NCBI RefSeq assembly: GCF_047495875.1
Contig: NC_092458.1
Span: forward strand, 1,603,501-1,667,500
DNA length: 64,000 bases
Direction of reading: 5' to 3'
DNA from: Pithys albifrons albifrons
Lineage: Eukaryota; Chordata; Aves; Passeriformes; Thamnophilidae
The notes below the pieces were generated by a model. The model had not been told where the DNA came from, ran no database searches, and saw only the letters and a list, made by a program, of their open reading frames with translations. This document shows positions 60,869 through 64,000 of this stretch, in pieces. How positions within the stretch are numbered: the first letter of the stretch is position 1; each line of letters starts with the position of its first letter. A program made the translations under genes and the position numbers.

Positions 60869-61987
60869 GAATGAAGGGTTTATTCCATAATGAAAACTGT
60901 CCTTTTCATTAGCACTCAGATTTCTTCCCTCACGCTCTCTAGAGCCGAGGAAGGGCAGCAGGCCTGGGGGGAAGGCCACAACTGCAGTCGATCTTCTGAA
61001 ATAAATTCTTCAAAGAACAGAGGAATAAAATTTAAGAACAGAGGTCTCAAAAGGGGGTTAAAGAAAGCTCAAGAAGCAAGGCAGCAAGCTCTTGGTTTAG
61101 GTACTTTCAGAACTATGAATGTACCAATGAAGGAGTTGCAGTGAATGGGCTGGGTTATTATTAAATTCTGACTCAGATTTATCAGCATTCTTACAAGTTC
61201 ATTTTTGAGTGAAGCGTTCTCTCATGAGCTCTCTTCCTATCAAAAGGTATGTTACTAACTGGGAGCTTGCCAACAGCTTCACTCCAAAAGTCTCAGTATT
61301 TGAACTTGTGAAAAATGCTGGTCTTTTCCATTCATAACTTTTTGCCTCTGTTTCCTTTTCCCTTACAAATCCTTGCATGCAATACTTTTACCTTGGTTAT
61401 ATTTCTCTTCCAAAAGTGCTTAGCGAATAAGTGAACCAACGACAACTAATTTATCCAACATTTATTCAGTGTTCAGAGTATAAAGCAGGGAAGTTAATGT
61501 AAAACTCAGTGCTGCAGGTAATTGCCTGGACACTCTGATTCTGAGCTTTACACCTTGAACCATGTGATCTACTCAGATATTCAAAATTAATAAACTCATT
61601 TATAACAGCCATGCTCCTGGTGAATGAACTGTAGACTAAATATTATTTTAATAATATGGTGAATTAAATTTGAATAATTACAAGAATAATTTTTGCTAAT
61701 GATAGAAGGTTCATGAATAGAAAGAAGAAAAATTGACAGTTTATTCACTTCAAGTTAGTTGCCCCACTTTACCACTAATTAAGTTCAGGGCTTTAAGTAA
61801 GTAGTTCTAAGTTGCTTCATTACAGGGCAAAGCACAGATCTGACCCAATAAGGACACTTGAGCCACAGCACACGACAGAGGTTCATCATCTGGTTGTGCA
61901 AACTCCAGTGTGCTGCCTCCTCCCCGAATCAATCTCTGCCCAATTACTGTAATGCATACCAGGTACTTTATAAAAAATGCAAATAAC

Positions 61988-62009
61988 CTTCCAATTATGT
62001 GATTGGAAG
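61988..62009. promoter_or_regulatory. Inverted pair of CCAAT boxes (8-bp perfect arms)
   Basis: Arms cttccaat (61988-61995) and attggaag (62002-62009) are exact reverse complements around tatgtg. Each arm contains CCAAT, the NF-Y core, in opposite orientation. Possible binding-site pair in a candidate enhancer; could be chance. Confidence 0.3.
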
Positions 62010-63850
62010 AAGATGGAGGATATTTATAATGCATGGCTCTTGGTGGTTTTGGAAGGAAAACATATCACTTTTGTTTCCCAGTTTGCATTTGGTTAGATAA
62101 TGAAAATGAGCCCTGTTTTCATTTTTGCATCATTAAGAGGAATCGGGAACATTATTTTTTTGGAGAGTCTTATTTCTTTTACTGTTACTTTGTATTGGCT
62201 CACTTTTGTTTTAAGGATGATCTTTCATATTCTTGTCCATAAGTTACTGGTTTAAGTTTTGGTGTGTCTCTAATAAGCTTCTCCCATTCATGGGCAGGGA
62301 CCCCAGTAGGTATGAATGCCCTGTCATCTTTCCCTCAGTTAAATCCCTATTCCCTGTAACTTGCCCTTACAATTTTCTACAGTTATTTTACCCATTTAGC
62401 ATTTTTTTTGGAATACCAGAAAAATCATTGGAGCTCTGTTCTGGACACTGAGGAAGTCACTGTTTTTCTGTGGCACTGGTCCTGTCAATATTGTTAATGA
62501 CAATTTAGACCTCTCTGCAAAACTTTGTAAGTGTGCTTAGGCACACAATAAAATTCAAGTTCCCATTCCTAAGAGGAACTAGTTCAATCATTATGAAAAA
62601 ACATTGTCTCCTGTCAGCCACACTTTTGATCCCAGAATTTTTGGTTGTTGTTTTTTTTTTCTTTTTGTGATGAATTATTTTTAAATTATTTTGTTTCACA
62701 TTTATCTGTAGAACTTCTGACATGTTTGCTTTGTAATAAGTCTGTTACAGCTTTGTTGGACCCAAGTTGCAGATTGAGTCTTCACCAGTTTGAGACACTC
62801 AGAATGTTTCCGTGGGTGGAAGGAGCAGAGCTGTTAGGAAAATCTACAATGTTTTCTTTGTCTAATTAAACTTCATCAGCCTAATCAAAGAATTCTTTGC
62901 CCAGTTACAATGCTATGGATACTTTATGGTCATAAATACAGTTTTTAATTATAGACCAACTTTCTAGTTTGTACCCTTTTCTCTGGTGTGAGCTCACTTT
63001 CCTGTTACCCCTCTGCATCTCGAGATGGAAGGTTTCAGCCTGGAGAGGGTGATTAGGGGAGTCATTACACCCTCCCCTCATCCTCAAGTCCTTTGCTGCA
63101 AGGAGGCTGAGGTTGCTGTTAGTGGTTTCTTCCTCCTTGCTCTAGGATAGAGTGTGTGGGGTGACTTTGGCATGCGTGCTGCCACACTGTATACCTTATT
63201 CTGTAATCCTTTGACATACCTGGATTTGCTCTAAGTAGCATGGTTTTATAAATATGCTGGCTGGTGGCTCATTATTACCCTTAAAATTGGTTTTGCCCCA
63301 GCTCTATGAGTGTGGTGAGAAGGGCTACTCCTCCTGAGGGGTTTACAGCCCCGGGACTATGGAGATCACCCTGCACCTATGCTCTTGGGCCAAAAATGGT
63401 TCATTTTACACACAGTAACTTGTTGGTTTCACATAAGCACATCTGACAAGAGGCTTGGACCCTGGAGGGCCCCCAGAGGAATGTTCCTCTTAAGACCCAG
63501 CCCTCAGCACCCACTGTGCAGCATTTATTCCCCATTCTGGCTTCACAAAGCCTCCAAAGTCTTCTAGGAGTGTTTATTACAAAGGAGAGTGAGCGTGGCT
63601 GTGTAATGGGGCTGGTGGGCAGCTGGGCATGCACACCTCCACCTCCTCTGCAGTCAGTCCCTCCCCGCATCTACAAAGAGCATTTCTGACAGCATAACTG
63701 AGCTCAGACTCTTATCATTATTCTGTCAACCCCTGGGCATGGTTTTTAATGTTTTTGGGTTTTTTCTGTAGTTTTTTTACATGTTTTTTAAGTTCCATTA
63801 ATGTTGACTCTCCAGAGTCTCCATGTATTTGAAAACTGGTATTCCAGTCT

Positions 63851-63865
63851 CTGTGTGTGTGTGTA
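63851..63865. repeat. (TG)n microsatellite
   Basis: About seven TG units. Short, possibly polymorphic. Confidence 0.85.
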
Positions 63866-64000
63866 TTAGTATGTACATATGCAGGGATGAAGGGAGGGAA
63901 GCAGAAGGTTCTCCCTTTTTTTTGGTACCTCTACATCCTATTAGAGAGACATATGCAATTCAATTTTTTATTTATTCACTCTGGAACTTGGAGAAATTTT

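Larger units (their letters stand above)
60869..64000. other. Mostly AT-rich single-copy DNA with a possible conserved stretch
   Basis: No gene recognised. Complex, repeat-free sequence at about 61140-62040 carries several regulatory-type motifs: an octamer-like ATGCAAAT near 61977, an inverted pair of CCAAT boxes at 61988-62009, and many TAAT cores. This is the strongest candidate conserved element of the right end, but conservation cannot be seen here. A GC-richer patch at 63300-63680 is unassigned. A (TG)n run lies at 63851-63865. Confidence 0.45.

Noticed and set aside
63300..63680. GC-richer patch suspected to be another LTR
   Set aside because: No TG/CA ends with target duplication and no sister copy in the window; left unassigned.
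1..64000. CRISPR arrays, bacterial operons, riboswitches, origins, rRNA genes, telomeric repeats
   Set aside because: None seen; the repeat content is that of a bird nuclear genome.

Overview
The window looks like nuclear DNA from a bird, most likely a songbird (passerine). The evidence is the repeat content. There are several 5'-truncated CR1 LINEs whose 3' tails carry the usual avian form (a 'gggttggaa' block next to an AT-rich octamer-like end). There is one SINE with a tRNA-Ile-like head and a CR1-type tail, the TguSINE1 type known from zebra finch and relatives. There are also several families of endogenous-retrovirus LTRs. Base composition is mostly AT-rich with few CpGs. I recognise no bacterial operon, phage, plasmid or CRISPR feature.

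I could not support a single protein-coding exon of a host gene. Every long open frame falls in retroelement sequence, in a GC-rich block open in several frames at once, or in frames with no recognisable product. The window is best read as an intergenic desert or the inside of a very large intron. Short or fast-evolving exons could be missed by eye.

Layout: 1-12.6 kb is AT-rich single-copy DNA, with a small GC-rich patch near 6 kb and a CpG-retaining block at about 7.2-7.9 kb that looks like a candidate regulatory element. A CR1 fragment lies at 12.6-13.5 kb, and a degraded LTR (family A) at 17.0-17.75 kb. From 17.8 to 34.4 kb the DNA is mostly single-copy, with one short CR1 near 22.6 kb and a few stretches that look like conserved non-coding DNA. 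From 34.4 to 51.4 kb is a dense retroelement zone. It holds two LTRs of one family (C), an old CR1 reverse-transcriptase fragment, and a GC-rich mosaic with a 51-bp tandem repeat. It also holds two opposite-facing LTRs of another family (B) with intact 5-bp target duplications, a tRNA-Met-like relic, and a family-A LTR split by another LTR. The zone ends with the tRNA/CR1 SINE and a minus-strand CR1. From 51.5 to 64 kb is AT-rich single-copy DNA with two more CR1 copies near 54 and 60.8 kb and a candidate conserved stretch at 61.1-62.0 kb.

No genes can be shown to work together here. The history the sequence tells is one of repeated retroelement insertion. The points most worth checking are the 38.4-41.6 kb retroviral mosaic and the CpG-retaining block at 7.2-7.9 kb. 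Family letters A, B and C are labels used only in this report; I do not assign Repbase names to the LTRs.
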